DNA from: Rotaria macrura
Lineage: Eukaryota > Rotifera > Eurotatoria > Philodinida > Philodinidae
Assembly: GCA_900239685.1 (NCBI GenBank)
Contig: OENT01000065.1
Span: 1 to 64,000, forward strand
Length of the DNA: 64,000 nucleotides
Direction: 5' to 3'
Shown here: one piece after another, positions 39,592 through 52,497 of the stretch
How positions within the stretch are numbered: the stretch's first letter is position 1
Layout: each line of letters opens with the position of its first letter
The notes under the pieces: generated by a model
Database searches by the model: none
The model's input: the letters and a program-made list of their open reading frames with translations, nothing else
Told to the model about the DNA's origin: nothing
Translations under genes and position numbers: made by a program

Positions 39592-39856
39592 TTCTTTTTC
39601 CACTGATGATTTCACTTCTGATGAACTTTTAACGACATAATGAAATTCGTTTTTATTTTTTCCGTTAATAGAATCAGTTGACATTAGTGGAACAGAAATC
39701 GTCTAAAAATCATTGATGTAAATATCGAAAATATGATGGAATACTAAAACATTTTCTGCATAACATAGTTTATAATCTAATGTAGCATTTATTTCATAAA
39801 CATCATTTATAATTAGTTATAGGTTTTGTGTAAAATCTTTATGCGACCATGGTGCT
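39592..39856. repeat. 265-bp direct repeat, copy 2 (right of gap)
   Basis: The second copy of 39214-39478, in the same orientation and of the same length. The copy boundary coincides exactly with the gap edge, which points to a scaffolding artefact rather than a biological tandem duplication. Confidence 0.9.
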
Positions 39857-41847
39857 AAAAGAATAGATTCTTGAATCTTATCATGATTATGTAGTTTAGA
39901 TGATAGGATGACTTCCAATAGATTTGACTAGACATGTCTTTAATAAACGTCATAGAAGGCCGATGTTTATCTTGATCCAAATTCAAACAAAACCAATCAA
40001 ATTGTAAACATTTGAATCTTCATAGATTAATAGAGCAAAAGAAAAACTTCATATGAAGACACGGTTAGAAATTACATGACTTTCTGTATCAAAGCATAGC
40101 GGAACTATCGAGCTCAGTGTGACTTTTTCCGTTATCGCCTAAGACTCTCTGATTCCTTCACAGCTAGAGACAATATGTGATTTGGCTACTAAGCTCTTTC
40201 TTTTATTAAAATATAAAATATAATCTAATGCAATTCATTTTTTAACAATTTCATTGTGAGAAGATTATATATTAGAAACTCTAATGATGATCTGTCAAGA
40301 TTCGTATCGTATGTGAACATAGTTCAGTCACATGAAAAACATTGCGTAGGATTTTATTCAAATAAGTTTACATGTTCAATTAGAATGTCATCGATTGTGA
40401 ATATCATTTCTAGGCACATAGCCGACTAGAACAAACAAAAATTTTTAAGCCTTTTAAGCACATCATCGAGATGGAAAAAAAATATTTTTCTTACTGCCAG
40501 AAACAATATTAACACGATGCTTTGTTTCTTTTCTAGTATGATTTTTTTTTCTCGTGCACAAAATCCGTCTGTGACTTCCTACACGACAGCTTAACTACTA
40601 TGTTTCTTCATTCTCATGTACTTCAGTAATCTATTGAATATTGCATGCTGAATATTATACTATTCTACTTTCTATTAATAATCTTTTTCGATATTTTTCC
40701 ATTATTTTTAAATTGAGTAGTTTTTACAAATACTAAATTGTAGACAGGAAAAGTTTAAATCAGAACTGTTTATTCAATGTTGTAATAGAACAAAATATCG
40801 ATGTTAAACTTTTTTCTTTTATGAATAAAGCATGTGAGAATTTTGTTGATGGAAAATATGGCATATTTCCAGTGTTGATATTCTATCAATCTCAATTTAT
40901 TCTCTGTAGTAAAATTGAATATGATTGATACATTTGAATTTTACTGAAACAATGTAATTAGTTGCTTTTATGCAATTTTTCTTTCGCAAGATGATAGACA
41001 TCAAAATTTTCTTTTCTCAGTCCATGAACATGTGATTTAGCGAGGAAAATGCGTCACAACGTCACACATGTTCGTTTCGCTTGATCAACGATATGTTGAA
41101 AATAATTGATGCGTGCTTGAAGATATTCAGAAGCATAAATATTCGTTATGTTGAAGAATTAGAATAGTTCCTTACTATGAAAACGATAGGATGTTGTTCA
41201 AATGATATCAATTTTTTTAATAGAAATTTGTTGAATTGTTAATTTTATTTATTTCAAGAAGTAGATTTCAGAAGGAATAAGAAACTACTTCTTAAAAGCA
41301 TCTATATAATTTAACAACTTAATTAACAAAGAAGTTTCATCTCGCTTTCAAAAATAGAATATTACGATAGTAGCATTTTTTATTTTGTATCTAAGAAGGC
41401 ATTTGAGTATAAATATATTTCTTTTAAAAACAAATATTTAAGAGATAAACATTGAAGTATGTTTGATAAGTATAGCCAATATAAATAGTAATCATATCAT
41501 TTGATTTTTCGATTTGTTATGACTGATTATTTAACGTTAACTATGATCATGTTTAAGACATGAGTGCATTATAAATGATGAATCTCTTCTAAGATAAAGA
41601 ATAACTTTCTTTTAAAAAGCTTTTATAATCGATTTCTATGGGGATTGTCTTATGCCGATTGAATCATGAATATAAAAAAGAAACAGAAACGAGGGGAAAG
41701 GCTATGAATGTTGATCTTATCTGAACGAATCGTTTTTTATTGCAATTTGTCGAAATCATGGTACGCATAATCGACTATTTTGTATCATCTTGAGATCAAT
41801 ACATCTGTATATGAACGTAAATGTCCTCTACCCATCCGTTGACAGTA

Positions 41848-42695
41848 ATGGACAAAAGTCTCAACACTAGATGATCTCAATCGTTTCAAATGGGTAGAGA
41901 CCTGAACACTTGTCTACATGTACATACATGGTCAAGAGTGTAAATCAGTGTCACAATTCTACTTTGGTTATTTTACTAGAAAGAAACGCATGATGGATGA
42001 AAATGAATCGCCATTGTATCCCGTTTGAACTTAATACCTCTAGGAAATATGAATGTGATAGGGCAACGAATTGTTCATTATGTAGTATTATATCTTTGCT
42101 ATTGATGCATCTAATTTCATTGAAGTTCATCATTGCTCTCGAGCAACGTAAACAGCTTTTGGTGATTGTTCGTGTGTAGAATAAACCATCAGGGTTTTTT
42201 TTAGAGAAGAACACATTAGTAATTCAACGAATGAAGCTCAAACTCATGGCAAATATGCCTTTGCACTTGGACATCAATGCCTTAAAGTTTCATAAATAGA
42301 TTGTGTGTTCATCGGAAATGACTCAACTATGACTAACATGTTGATGTGGTGAATAAGGATTTAGAAACATCCAGAGACTCTAGTATTCAATCAAATATAT
42401 TCATATTTTGACGAAAGAATCATCATAAACTAAATTTTCGTTCCGAAAAAAAAAACAAAAAATATCAATAATCGATAATATATCTAGTAAGAGATAATGA
42501 AAAATGGAATCGGCAGTGCTCTTCAGGTTACAAATTTTAATACAAAGAAAAATATATAATATTTCTTCTTGATTAACCCACTGAAGCAGAATTATGTCGC
42601 TAGCCTACATTCTTGATGAATTGTATGCACAACAAATATGAGGCATTTAACCCTCGAAATAGCAGAGATCCTCTAGGGTCGAGACTTTTGTCCGC
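41848..42695. mobile_element. Non-autonomous DNA element with about 30-bp terminal inverted repeats, TA-flanked
   Basis: The left end (from 41848) reads ATGGACAAAAGTCTC and continues to GATCTC at 41877; the right end read on the minus strand from 42695 is GCGGACAAAAGTCTC and continues to GATCTC. Over 29 bases starting at GGACAAAAG the two ends match at 26 positions, with weaker similarity further in. Both ends are flanked by TA (41846-41847 and 42696-42697), as expected for a TA target-site duplication of Tc1/mariner-like or related transposons. The 848-bp interior has only short frames with no transposase motif, so this would be a non-autonomous or internally deleted copy. Confidence 0.6.
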
Positions 42696-44412
42696 TAATG
42701 CTTATTATCTACGATAAAATGGAGAGAAAAAAATAACAAATTAACTTCATCGTTTCTTAAAACTCTATTTTGAATGAGAACAACAACAGTAGAGCAGGCT
42801 ATTTATTTGAGTTGTTTTGACATTGTTTAGCAGCTTTGTATTTGATAACAACGTATGAAAAGAGTCGTCCGTGCGGTGTATAATCACAAACAAAAATACC
42901 AATGTCAAAAGTGCCCTATTTTTTTCACACACGATAGATTAACGATAGTGAATGAAAAATTGAAGTGCAGATTATCATGAATGTCGACGCGTATCTATCG
43001 AAGTACATATTCGACAATATGAAGGCAAATCAATATTGTATCGTTTACATTTTTTTTTCTTACTCATTATCTTTATCTAGAAATAAATACTTCATGATTT
43101 AAAGAAAAAATATTGTACAAGCGGTAACTTGTATTCAATGATTAAGTATAAACTGTAAATATCGTGCGTATTTGCAATCTTAATAACGCATGACGTTCTC
43201 TAATACGATTGATTGGTATATTAGAAGTAAAAATAAACTAGTTTATGTTCTAATATTTATATTTTATGTAGAAATATTATTCACGATTGGATGACTTATT
43301 AAAAACTCGGTTGGTGTGGATCACGAGATAATTCGTGTAAGATACGCCGAAATTCATATTGAATTTAGTCTCTATGAAATGACAGTATTTTATCCATTTT
43401 AAAAACCAAAAGACAGGCTAGAAATGCGCGGTTTTCACTGTTGGAAAGAATAGATTCCCAAGCACAAGTTTATAGGAAAATCAAGATATATTGAAGAATG
43501 TTTCCTTCACAATACGTTGCACTCGCAAAAAGTAGTCATTTTTAACGAACAAGATTGCATGGTGCTGCTTCCGTTAACAATAGAGAATACCTTGAAGAAC
43601 GGCCATGCTCTTCATCTGAAATTTTCAACATATTCTATGAGTTTCAAATTTTCAAACACAAATTTAAAATTCAAGAGATTGAGTTCTGCTGCCCAAGGAA
43701 AAGCGAGAAAAATGCAGCAATTTCAGGAAATTATATAGCAGACATTTGTTTACTATATGCATAAATTAAAATGATGAACATACCAATCTCAAGGAACAAC
43801 AAGTTATCGATTTTCGAAAAATCTCCCTCGAAATCCACTAGGAATGCTCTAAAATATGTTCATGCCTTTTCATAATCTAATCGATTTAGTGTCTTGAGCA
43901 TGCTCTTTTTAACGATGAAAACGAAATCAGTCTATCATATTCTTGTTAACAGATATTTAAAAAGCAATCATGTGTCTTGGTTTTTAAAATGAACACTAAT
44001 GAGCCTTGCTGGAATTTTATCTTAAAGCATAACACATAGTTTACGAGAATTTGATATTCTCGAAATAAGTTTAAATCAAAAGGACGAGATGGTTTATATA
44101 ATCAGTGAAACGTTATCTAGTTCTTATACTTCATATGATAGAGATTTAACTATTAATACATAATAATCCGCTGTGAAGACGATTATTTATATAAGCCGAT
44201 CTTGTCCTCTTAGTTTTCTCCTTAGAGACAAGTTTAGACATCCTGGTTGTGTGTTAAATTTTTCAGAACTCAAACATCTCTTTGCTATTTGAATAAAATT
44301 TCAACTGTTTTCAGTCTTTTAGAATCATCAAACATGTCTTTACTGAGATATGAAGACTCTACAATATGTAATTTACTTCTGATATCTCTTAAAAAATCAA
44401 TGTTGGAATCTA

Positions 44413-44497
44413 CTACTACCCATTTCAGAAAAGAAGGCGGGTGGATACAGCTATAATAGCTGTATCCACCCGCCTTCGTTTTTGAAATGGGTAATAG
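44413..44497. repeat. Near-perfect 85-bp palindrome (42-nt arms, 1-nt loop)
   Basis: The left arm 44413-44454 and right arm 44456-44497 pair at 39 of 42 positions, the inner 22 without mismatch (GAAGGCGGGTGGATACAGCT and its complement). The arm core is much richer in G and C than its surroundings. It could be a foldback element, a MITE-like remnant or a hairpin-forming structure. Confidence 0.85.
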
Positions 44498-45208
44498 TTT
44501 CCGATTTATTTGCAGTCTTTTAAAAGCAACTTCATGAAAAATCAAATGATTATCAGATAGAGGTTTTTTGCATGCAGTATATTCTATACATACATTTATG
44601 AGTGATACTTTACAACTGTTTATTTTTTACCGATGAAATTTTTTCAATTGAGAACAACTAATTCGAAATTCTCTGAAATAACTATTGGCAAGATCATAAA
44701 ACAGTGTTTGCATTTTGAAGTGAAAACAATAGTTTGCACGATAGTTTCATTAGAATCATGGATATTCACCTGATCTATTTATTGTCAAGATAGTTTTATT
44801 TGTTGTAGATTCGCTTATTGCAAGCAGTATTTTTACTAAATTGTCTTCTAAATTTTTGTATCGGATTTATGTATTTTTGTTTTTGTTCATTCGTTCCATT
44901 CAAATAAAGAACTACTGAAGTTATTCTTTTTCAGATTCTGAAAAAGTTTGTTTGAAAATTATCGCTTTGTAAACAATATATTATCTGATAAAAACACGAA
45001 GTCTTTATCAATGTTACTTTCTGTTGTTTACAAATGATGAACAATCTTTAATAGCATGTTCAGAAATGAAAGAAAAATATGATTATAATTGTAACAGTCT
45101 ATTTCCAAATCTTACAATGAACTGTTGAGAAATTCAACAAAAAATAATATAAACATGTTTAACAAAATTTCATTCTATATTTGATCGTTTTTCTAAAGAT
45201 TTACTAGA

Positions 45209-47232
45209 ATGTTCTCGAAACTTTTTCGAGCATGCATGTTAAATCGATCATGCGATGCATCTGTGTTCATTGGTTCGTCACGTTTGTCATCTTCTAATAC
45301 GAAACCTTTACTTCCTTCATCTAAATACAATCAAAGTTATTACTATCATGCAACTGAAATTCCACTTGTTTATCATACACTTGGTCAACATTTGGATCAA
45401 CTTGCTAAGCAATATCCCAATCATGTATGCTATTCATTCAGAGGTGAAGGAAATAAACGCTATACATATAAGTCATTGCTTGACGAAGTCAATAGTTTAT
45501 CAACCAGTCTCATTGAACTTGGTTTTCAAAAAGGTGATCGAATTGGTGTGTGGCTGCCGAATACATCAGAGAATTGTATAATGACTTATGTTGCATCAAA
45601 AGTTGGCTTAATTAAAGTATTTCATTTCTTCAAAATTTACCTACGTATTAAATTTTATGTGTTCTCATCAAGGTCAATATCAATCCAGCTTATATGGATC
45701 GTGAATTAAGTTATTGTCTTAATAAAGTTGGTTGTAAAGGTTTAATAATGAGATCGAATGTAAAAACGATTGATTGTATCAAAATATTAAATAAGATAGT
45801 ACCTAAACTAGCAGAAGCAAAAGGTGAACTGAATGCAAAGTCAATACCAACGTTAAAACATGTGATATTGACCGATGGTGTTGATGAAAACAGTCAACAA
45901 AATATAATTCGTGTCCGTGGACCGATACATTTATACAGTGATTTGATTCACAAAGGTACACAAAGTCAACAAGACGAACGACGTGATCGTCAATCGCAAT
46001 CCGATGGTGATACTCCAGTCGCTATTTTTTATACATCAGGTACAACTGGACAACCCAAAGCAGCCACATTGACTAACTTCAATTTGTAAACATATCAATG
46101 TTTTGTTTTTGAAATAACAACAGAAAACGATTGTACAGTGTCATTTTTCCTTTTTAGACTTAATGGTAGCTTCCCGTTATAATACGTAGATCCGATGTGG
46201 CTGAGTCGTGTTTGTTGTCCAGTTCCAATGTTTCATATATTCGGTGAACTTATCGGTACATTGAATATAAATGTGCCAGGTTATTTTACAGCATTTCCAA
46301 CCATACTACCCGATACAATTAAATCGATGCGTACTATTCAAGAAGAAAAATGTACTGCATTCATAGGACCACCGATTATATTTCGTGATGTTCTCTATCA
46401 TCCAAGAAAACGTGACTACGACCTGAGTTCGCTTTTATGCGGTATCATTGGTGCAGCTCCTGTGAATCCATTACTCTTAGAACAGTTGGAACGTGAAATC
46501 CCAATAAAAAGTTTAATTCAAGTGTATGGTCAAACAAAAAATTCAGGTGTATTGGTAATGAACGCATTCGATAGAAATGATCAACATCGTCGGTATCATT
46601 CAATTGGTAAAGTAATGCCACGTATCGAAATGAAAATAATCGATGTCAACGATCGCATTGTACCCATTGGTGAAGAAGGTGAAATTTGAGCAAGAAGTTA
46701 TAATATTATGAAAGGCAAGCTTTTTCTTAAATATCCAGTAGAAACTATTCGACAAAAATTCATATGAATCTATTTACGTTATTATGGTGATGAAGAAAAA
46801 ACACGCGAAACAATAACGTCGACAGGGTGGTTGAAAACTGGTGATTTAGGTACCATGGATGAAGATGGCTATATTTATTATCGATCGCGTAGAAAAGAAA
46901 TGATTATTGTTGGTGGTATAAATGTATATCCAGTTGAAATAGAAAATTTTCTTCTAGAACATCCAAATATTAGCGAAGCACAAGTATTCAGCATACCTGA
47001 TCAACGATATGGTGAAATTGTTTGTGCCTGGATAAAGGAAAAACCAGGCACTAAAATTGATGATGTTGAAGATATCAGAAATTTCTTGGCAAATAAAATT
47101 GCATTTTTTAAAGTACCAAAACATGTGAAAGTGATCGAATCATTTACTCCATTTACTACGGCAACAGGCAAAATACAAAAATTCAAATTAACAGAAGCCA
47201 TGTTAAAGCATCTAGCTACAACACCAATCTAG
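45209..47232 (+). pseudogene. Acyl-CoA synthetase (ACSF2-like) pseudogene
   Basis: Four former exons are recognisable: 45209-45616, 45673-46085, 46158-46714 and 46778-47232. The intact gene would activate medium- or long-chain fatty acids to acyl-CoA, probably in mitochondria, since the N-terminus is basic and Ser-rich. Family motifs remain: YTSGTTGQPKAAT (P-loop), CCPVPMFHIFGE, TGDLGTMDEDG, RRKEMIIVGG and GKIQKFKLTE with the catalytic Lys. Damage: an in-frame TAA at 46180-46182 inside a stretch that looks frame-shifted; TGA at 46687-46689 where the family has Cys (GEI-C-AR); Lys in place of the conserved Glu in the YGQTEN motif (46537-46539); a GC donor at 46715; and a lost AG at the last acceptor (TATTTAC directly joined to the exon at 46778). 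Introns are retained, so it is a decayed duplicate, not a processed copy. Confidence 0.88.
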
Positions 47233-50167
47233 TTTATTGTTTTATCGAACCAATAATTCTTATTTCATATTTTTCTTTCATAGAAACTAATTTTAGGGAT
47301 TAGAAATGTTTCATGTACGCTCTTTTTTATGATGAAATATAGCCTAGAGTAACGAACGATAAAACATTGATAATTCAAATATCTACGTGGGTAAAAATGA
47401 ATGTTTCACCTAGTTAACAAATCTATAGACATTCGATATGATCTATATCAAAAATAGATCGGATCGGTAGTTCTCTAAGGACACTATAATAAACGATTGT
47501 TATCCCTTTCTTTTTTGATCCATTTGTTTCGTAATAGATATAAACACGATTCATATTTGATCAACTGAAGTGTATACTTCGGTTCTTCCATTCTGTCGTT
47601 TAATCAAGGTAATCAAATCTTAAGAAAGTGACCAAGTTCACATTTGTTTTTTACTACTATTTCGTGAACAAAAACATTATATTTATCGAACTAGTTAATC
47701 TCAGCAAGTAAGAAATGCCCAGAGAACTATTATTTTACTTAATTCTGATAATTCAAATAAAATTGTAATAATACATAACGACCTGCCCACGTAACGGTCC
47801 ACCTCTTTCGGCAAAGTCAAAAAAGTGCGAAATTCATGCTTTCATTAATTCATTTTTACGTTTTCAAAGGGATGATGTGAGATGTTTTCTTAATTATTCT
47901 TTCAGAGATGTTATCAATTTATTCATTTCGGAGAAACTTCAATTAACTTTCTGTAGAAATAAACGTTGATGAAAATAAGCCGCTTTTTAAAAGCGTTATT
48001 CCGTCACAACAATTTTATCTACATGTGAGACGAAGCTATCATATATTTAGAATTGTTTTCTTTTCTATCTATAGCGTATCATTTAAGCTACAACTTTTCT
48101 ATAGAAAAGTTTTTAATCACACTCGTAGTTGAACTAAATATTTTAGTTCTTTACACACTACTCGAACATGAAGTCTGTTTTTGGTTTTTCCGTCATCGAC
48201 ATATATATGAATCATAAAGAGATAACAGAAAGACAAGATCTAGTGAAAATTTTATGATGTGTAGGGCAGTTGGACTTATATATGTGTTCCAAATATCAGC
48301 TCTATTCAACTTCAATCTGTTGAGAGATTTCAGATATAAAACGAGAAAAAGTTATTCTGTCATGCTTGGACAGGTCGATAACATAGTTGGATATTGCTTG
48401 TTGAATGGCTCTAATCTTGACGCATTGGTAATTATCATCATCTTTGAAACATCCTTTTAGATTCATATAATCTATGTATATACACAAAAGTGAGAAAATA
48501 TGAAAATAGATTGTATCAAATATAATTTCTAATCGAAATTTATGAATTTCATTTGCATGTTGATTATTCTTCCAATGTTGAAGTTAATACTATAGGCATT
48601 ATCTATAATATGCTCGTGTCTCGGAAACTTATTTGTTTCAAATTATCATGAAATAATACATAGTTCATTAATTTTATTTTATTATTGATAATCAATCACT
48701 TAGTATTTAGAATATCACAACTATGTTGATTCGTTCTTGTCTATTCCAACCCGATGCTCTTAGATTAACTGAATTCAATGAAAAATTAGTCGTTGCAATA
48801 AAATTCTTAAATATAACTATTTTGCCATGTCATTTAATTGCAATGATGCGTTGAAATACAATCGTGTTTTAGTGTGCGTATGAGTATTGGCATAGGAATG
48901 CCTGAAGATACTCAGAGTGGCACATCATCGTTTTTTACTTCTGTTCTTGCGTTCGACTGGTAATATAAATACATTTAGGGAAACATGAGTAATAGGTAAT
49001 AAATACTATAACCAGCGTCACCATTCTCTTATGCATTATAAATTTCGAAAAAGTATTGAGAACTTTCCTTGTCAGAGAGTTCGTACTGGCAATTAAACCA
49101 TGAGAAGAAACTGAATGTAGAGCAGTTGAAAAATCAGACGCCCATTCTCGCTGGTTATTGGTTACAGTTAATTTGATATTCAGAAATGAAAACATAGCCA
49201 TTGGTCTTGGTAGATGGGAAACTACCTGCTACAGTGTCATTGTTGTGAATAATGACAGGAAAAGTGTGACAAGATGATCTCTAAGACGATGAACGTAGTA
49301 TCAAATGAATATATTCTGTGTGCACAAGTGACTGAATAGTGAAAAAAGAACTCAACACATACGATATGTAAATCTTCCACTTGTTAGCGATGTAATGACT
49401 CTGAATCAGTTAGAAATATGTGATGAAAAAAAATCGAAAGCTTGAGAGTAGAATCTTTCCATTTTATTGATTACATGCACTCTGTTTCATCAAGTGTTAT
49501 TTTTAAGTACAACGTTTGACGACTGAATCTATCACTCATTATTACTCGGAACGGTACGATAATTGAAACATAAGTTCACTATCATTGCTAGTCTGTGACG
49601 AAGAAAAGGAATCTAACAGCAACTCTGATGATATTACATGAATTAATATTTCACTTTAGTTGATTGAATTCAAAATTTTTGCTAGAGGACGGTGTGATTG
49701 TTCGTCTACTTGTGATTGATAAATGTGTTTTTCCGATGACTTTACATAGTACAGATTGTGATGATTTCATAATCGAATAGATTGAAGAACTTAAATTAGC
49801 ATTGAGAGAAGGAAATGAAAAGTGACAAATAAAATTTGCAAAAGATAATTGTTGAATCACATGAAATCCATACTTATATATTGGTAGATGATAAAAATGT
49901 ATCATCAATAAAACATTTGAATAAAGTTTATTTTAGAAGACTGTTTCTATATTTATATCAACCTATTTTAGACTTGTGTTACTAACAACAAAAATTTTGA
50001 GCATGCATTTCATCATTCTGCAAAAGATCAATAATTCATAATAAGGCACTTAGTTCTTTTGAAATCAAATTGGTGTGTTAACTTTAGCAAGATAATCGTT
50101 TTTATTCTTCTTGTCATTGCCATTCATCATTATGATTGGTATTAGTCTAATTCATAATTGATGGTGT
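47233..50167. other. Intergenic, with a probable decayed coding stretch at its right end
   Basis: AT-rich sequence without intact genes. Short frames at 48254-49201 show no domains. The stretch 49660-49900 reads as damaged protein on the plus strand and is listed separately. Confidence 0.5.
49665..49885 (+). pseudogene. Decayed coding fragment, unrecognised
   Basis: One frame reads NSKFLLEDGVIVRLLVIDKC, then VFPMTLHSTDCDDFIIE, a TAG, IEELKLALREGNEK, a TGA, QIKFAKDNC and further stops. Each stop is one substitution away from a sense codon and the frame is kept across them, which is the look of a coding exon that has drifted. The acidic and basic alternation and absence of AT-noise residues support former coding. 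No start, no splice sites and no family could be assigned. Confidence 0.4.
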
Positions 50168-52497
50168 TCATAGCAATACTGATTGACGTTTGACTGATAT
50201 CAATACTGAATCTAGTTCATCAGTGAATGATCGTTTCTCGGATAGTTTGTTGCATTTATTTTGATTATCAATAGTTTTTGATGATTTACGATTATTGAAA
50301 AGATTCTTGTTTGAATTTTCATTCAGCGAATCACGAACAATGATGTATGGAGCTAAATAGAAAGATGTCGAGTAATCGTCTCGAAAAGTAAATATAACAC
50401 GCTCGGAATTCATTTCCTACCGAGTACTTTGATCATTGGAAATAGGTCATCCATATTTTTCTTGTCCACTAAATTTTCTCTTGTCTGATCACATTGTAGC
50501 GGTATAGTACGCTTCATAACAATAGATTCTTCTGTATTTCTCATGACTTGATCATCTGACATTACATATGACATTTGAGCACTTGAACTACGATGATATT
50601 CAGTTGTTTGAAGTTCACCATTCTATTTGAAAGAATGATCGAAAAATATTTTGACGAAGTACCTATTCACTTGTTTTTAGCTTCTTTTCAGAGACCCTGT
50701 AAATATCTACATTCTTGCAGAGTTTGTAGTCCAACTAGTTTTGTCGAGTTCATAGTCAATGAAAATGCTTGAGTGACCTTTATTTCTATGCAAAATGTCA
50801 GTAATATATAATGTGCTATATAGAAGAACTCGACTACTATTTCGAAATTCATGTACTAGCATAAAGCAAGATTCTGTTTCTAAGCTAATTGTTCACTGAC
50901 GTCATTATTTTTGTTTTCTAGAGAATCAGTACTAATGAATAAACTTTTAATGTTCTGATCGTCTATGTAGATATAAATAAGATGAGAATCTTGATCATAC
51001 TGGCTATACTCAAATCAGTTTAGTAAGTAGATGTTTTCATATTTACGACTCGATTCTAATTCACTTTCTCAGTCATTTCCGTCGTAATAATAATCCTTTT
51101 TTGTATTACCATAGAGAATGACGATCGATTCATATGTCAAATATTTTTAATAGCTTCTTTGTCTCCTGTATTCGGGCTGACTTGTGCATGGTCTTTGTGA
51201 AAATAAATGAAAATCATCGCCGAAATCCAACACACGTTAACGAACACCATTCTTAATTTGATTCTACATATGTTATAAATGACGATTTAAGATCAAGCAA
51301 AATATTTCATAGTTTGCTCTGCTGAAGGATACTCTCTTGACGTCAGGCATATTCACAGATTTTCGTCTGAGATGTTATACAGAGATGTTTATATGTCGGA
51401 GAGTAAATTCATCGACTAATAACAAAATAAAAGTATCTTAACTCTAATCTATAACATCAAATTATCTATAGTTTATACTGGCGTTATTCTTTAATAGGAT
51501 GTGACGAAGAACTTGCTTTTATACGTGCAGTAATTCATTTCTATGAGAAACATTTCAGAAATCGAAAATATTATCGAATAGGAAACCTATGTTCTAAAAT
51601 CCTATACGTTCTATTTCTCAACTAGCTGTTATTCTTCATGGATATACATATAGGCTCTTAAGAAAGACAACTATGCAAAAATGTCTGATTGTTTTGTTCT
51701 ATTACGTTTCGGTCATCTGTTCTTAAAGAATATGTTATCGATGTTTTTGGTGGTAAGCAATTGTCTCTTTCCCATGCTTGTACTTTATTTCGTCGTATTA
51801 TCATCGATTTCGTTTCACTGTTATGATCATCATTGCCTAATGTAAAATTACTTGTAAGTGCTGTAAATAAATGTTTTTGATTAGAAAGTAATTCTAACGG
51901 TATTGATATGTTCACAGACGATGTTAACATCATGGAATTCGATGATAACGTCGATGAATAGCACGATGATGGACATGTACGTGAACGAACACACGATTTT
52001 GAATGATTTGAAAAATATAAATTTATTGATTGATAATAATTATCATGAATTTCGGGACCATCGTTATGATTTAATAAACCATTACGAATAAAATGTTCAT
52101 TCGTATGAAGTGGTAACCATGATTGATCATCATTGTTACATCTTTGTTGTAAATATGGACTTATTAAACGTTGTTTAAGTAACTGCTCATAATCATAATC
52201 ATTTTTCGATTTTATATAATTAAATATTGTTTTCAATGCTTGCTGCAATTCAACGAAATCTTTTTCTGTAAGATTACATTCTTTTAAATAAGAATTTAAT
52301 GATGCATAAGATGATGATGATGAACATATAGTTGCAATTGAACTTTGTTCATGAAGATTCGTTTGTGATAGAGATCTATTTTGATGTAGTAATCTTGATT
52401 TTGATAGATATGACGGTTGGCGATGATGTATATGATGATGTGATGGTGTCAGATATAAACAATTGACATTCGATGAGTCTTTTGAATGTCTAATCAT
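50168..52497 (-). CDS. Unrecognised Ser/His/Asn-rich protein
   Basis: Three exons can be joined in phase: 52497-51706, 50622-50421 and 50379-50168, giving about 401 residues. The first exon is the most secure: 264 codons with His-rich (HHHIHHRQ) and Ser-rich stretches, then a short ordered part around NLTEKDFVELQQALKTIFNY and DYDYEQLLKQRLISPYLQQR. It could alternatively read on to a stop at 51658 if the donor at 51705 is unused. Exons 2 and 3 flank a 41-nt intron, short for this window; the splice gives KVL-DDYSTSFYL without a break. The long intron (1083 nt) may hide further exons. No signal peptide, membrane helix or known domain is visible. Its 5' end faces the decayed gene at 53067. Confidence 0.55.

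Larger units (their letters stand above)
38857..45208. other. Gene-poor region with assembly gap, TIR element and palindrome
   Basis: No intact gene is supported. It holds the 3' flank of synapsin, a gap with identical flanks (39214-39856), the TIR element (41848-42695) and the palindrome at 44413-44497, each listed separately. A short minus-strand frame starting at 39306 (MSTDSINGKNKNEFHYVV) is repeated in both gap-flanking copies; it has no known domain and may be chance. Confidence 0.6.

Noticed and set aside
39439..39684. Minus-strand ORF running through the N gap
   Set aside because: The open frame is created by undetermined bases and a duplicated contig end.
44285..44545. Minus-strand 86-codon ORF across the palindrome
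   Set aside because: About half of its length is the inverted repeat itself, and it has no domain.
47001..47201. Minus-strand ORF antisense to the acyl-CoA synthetase last exon
   Set aside because: The opposite strand carries clear family motifs; this is a shadow.
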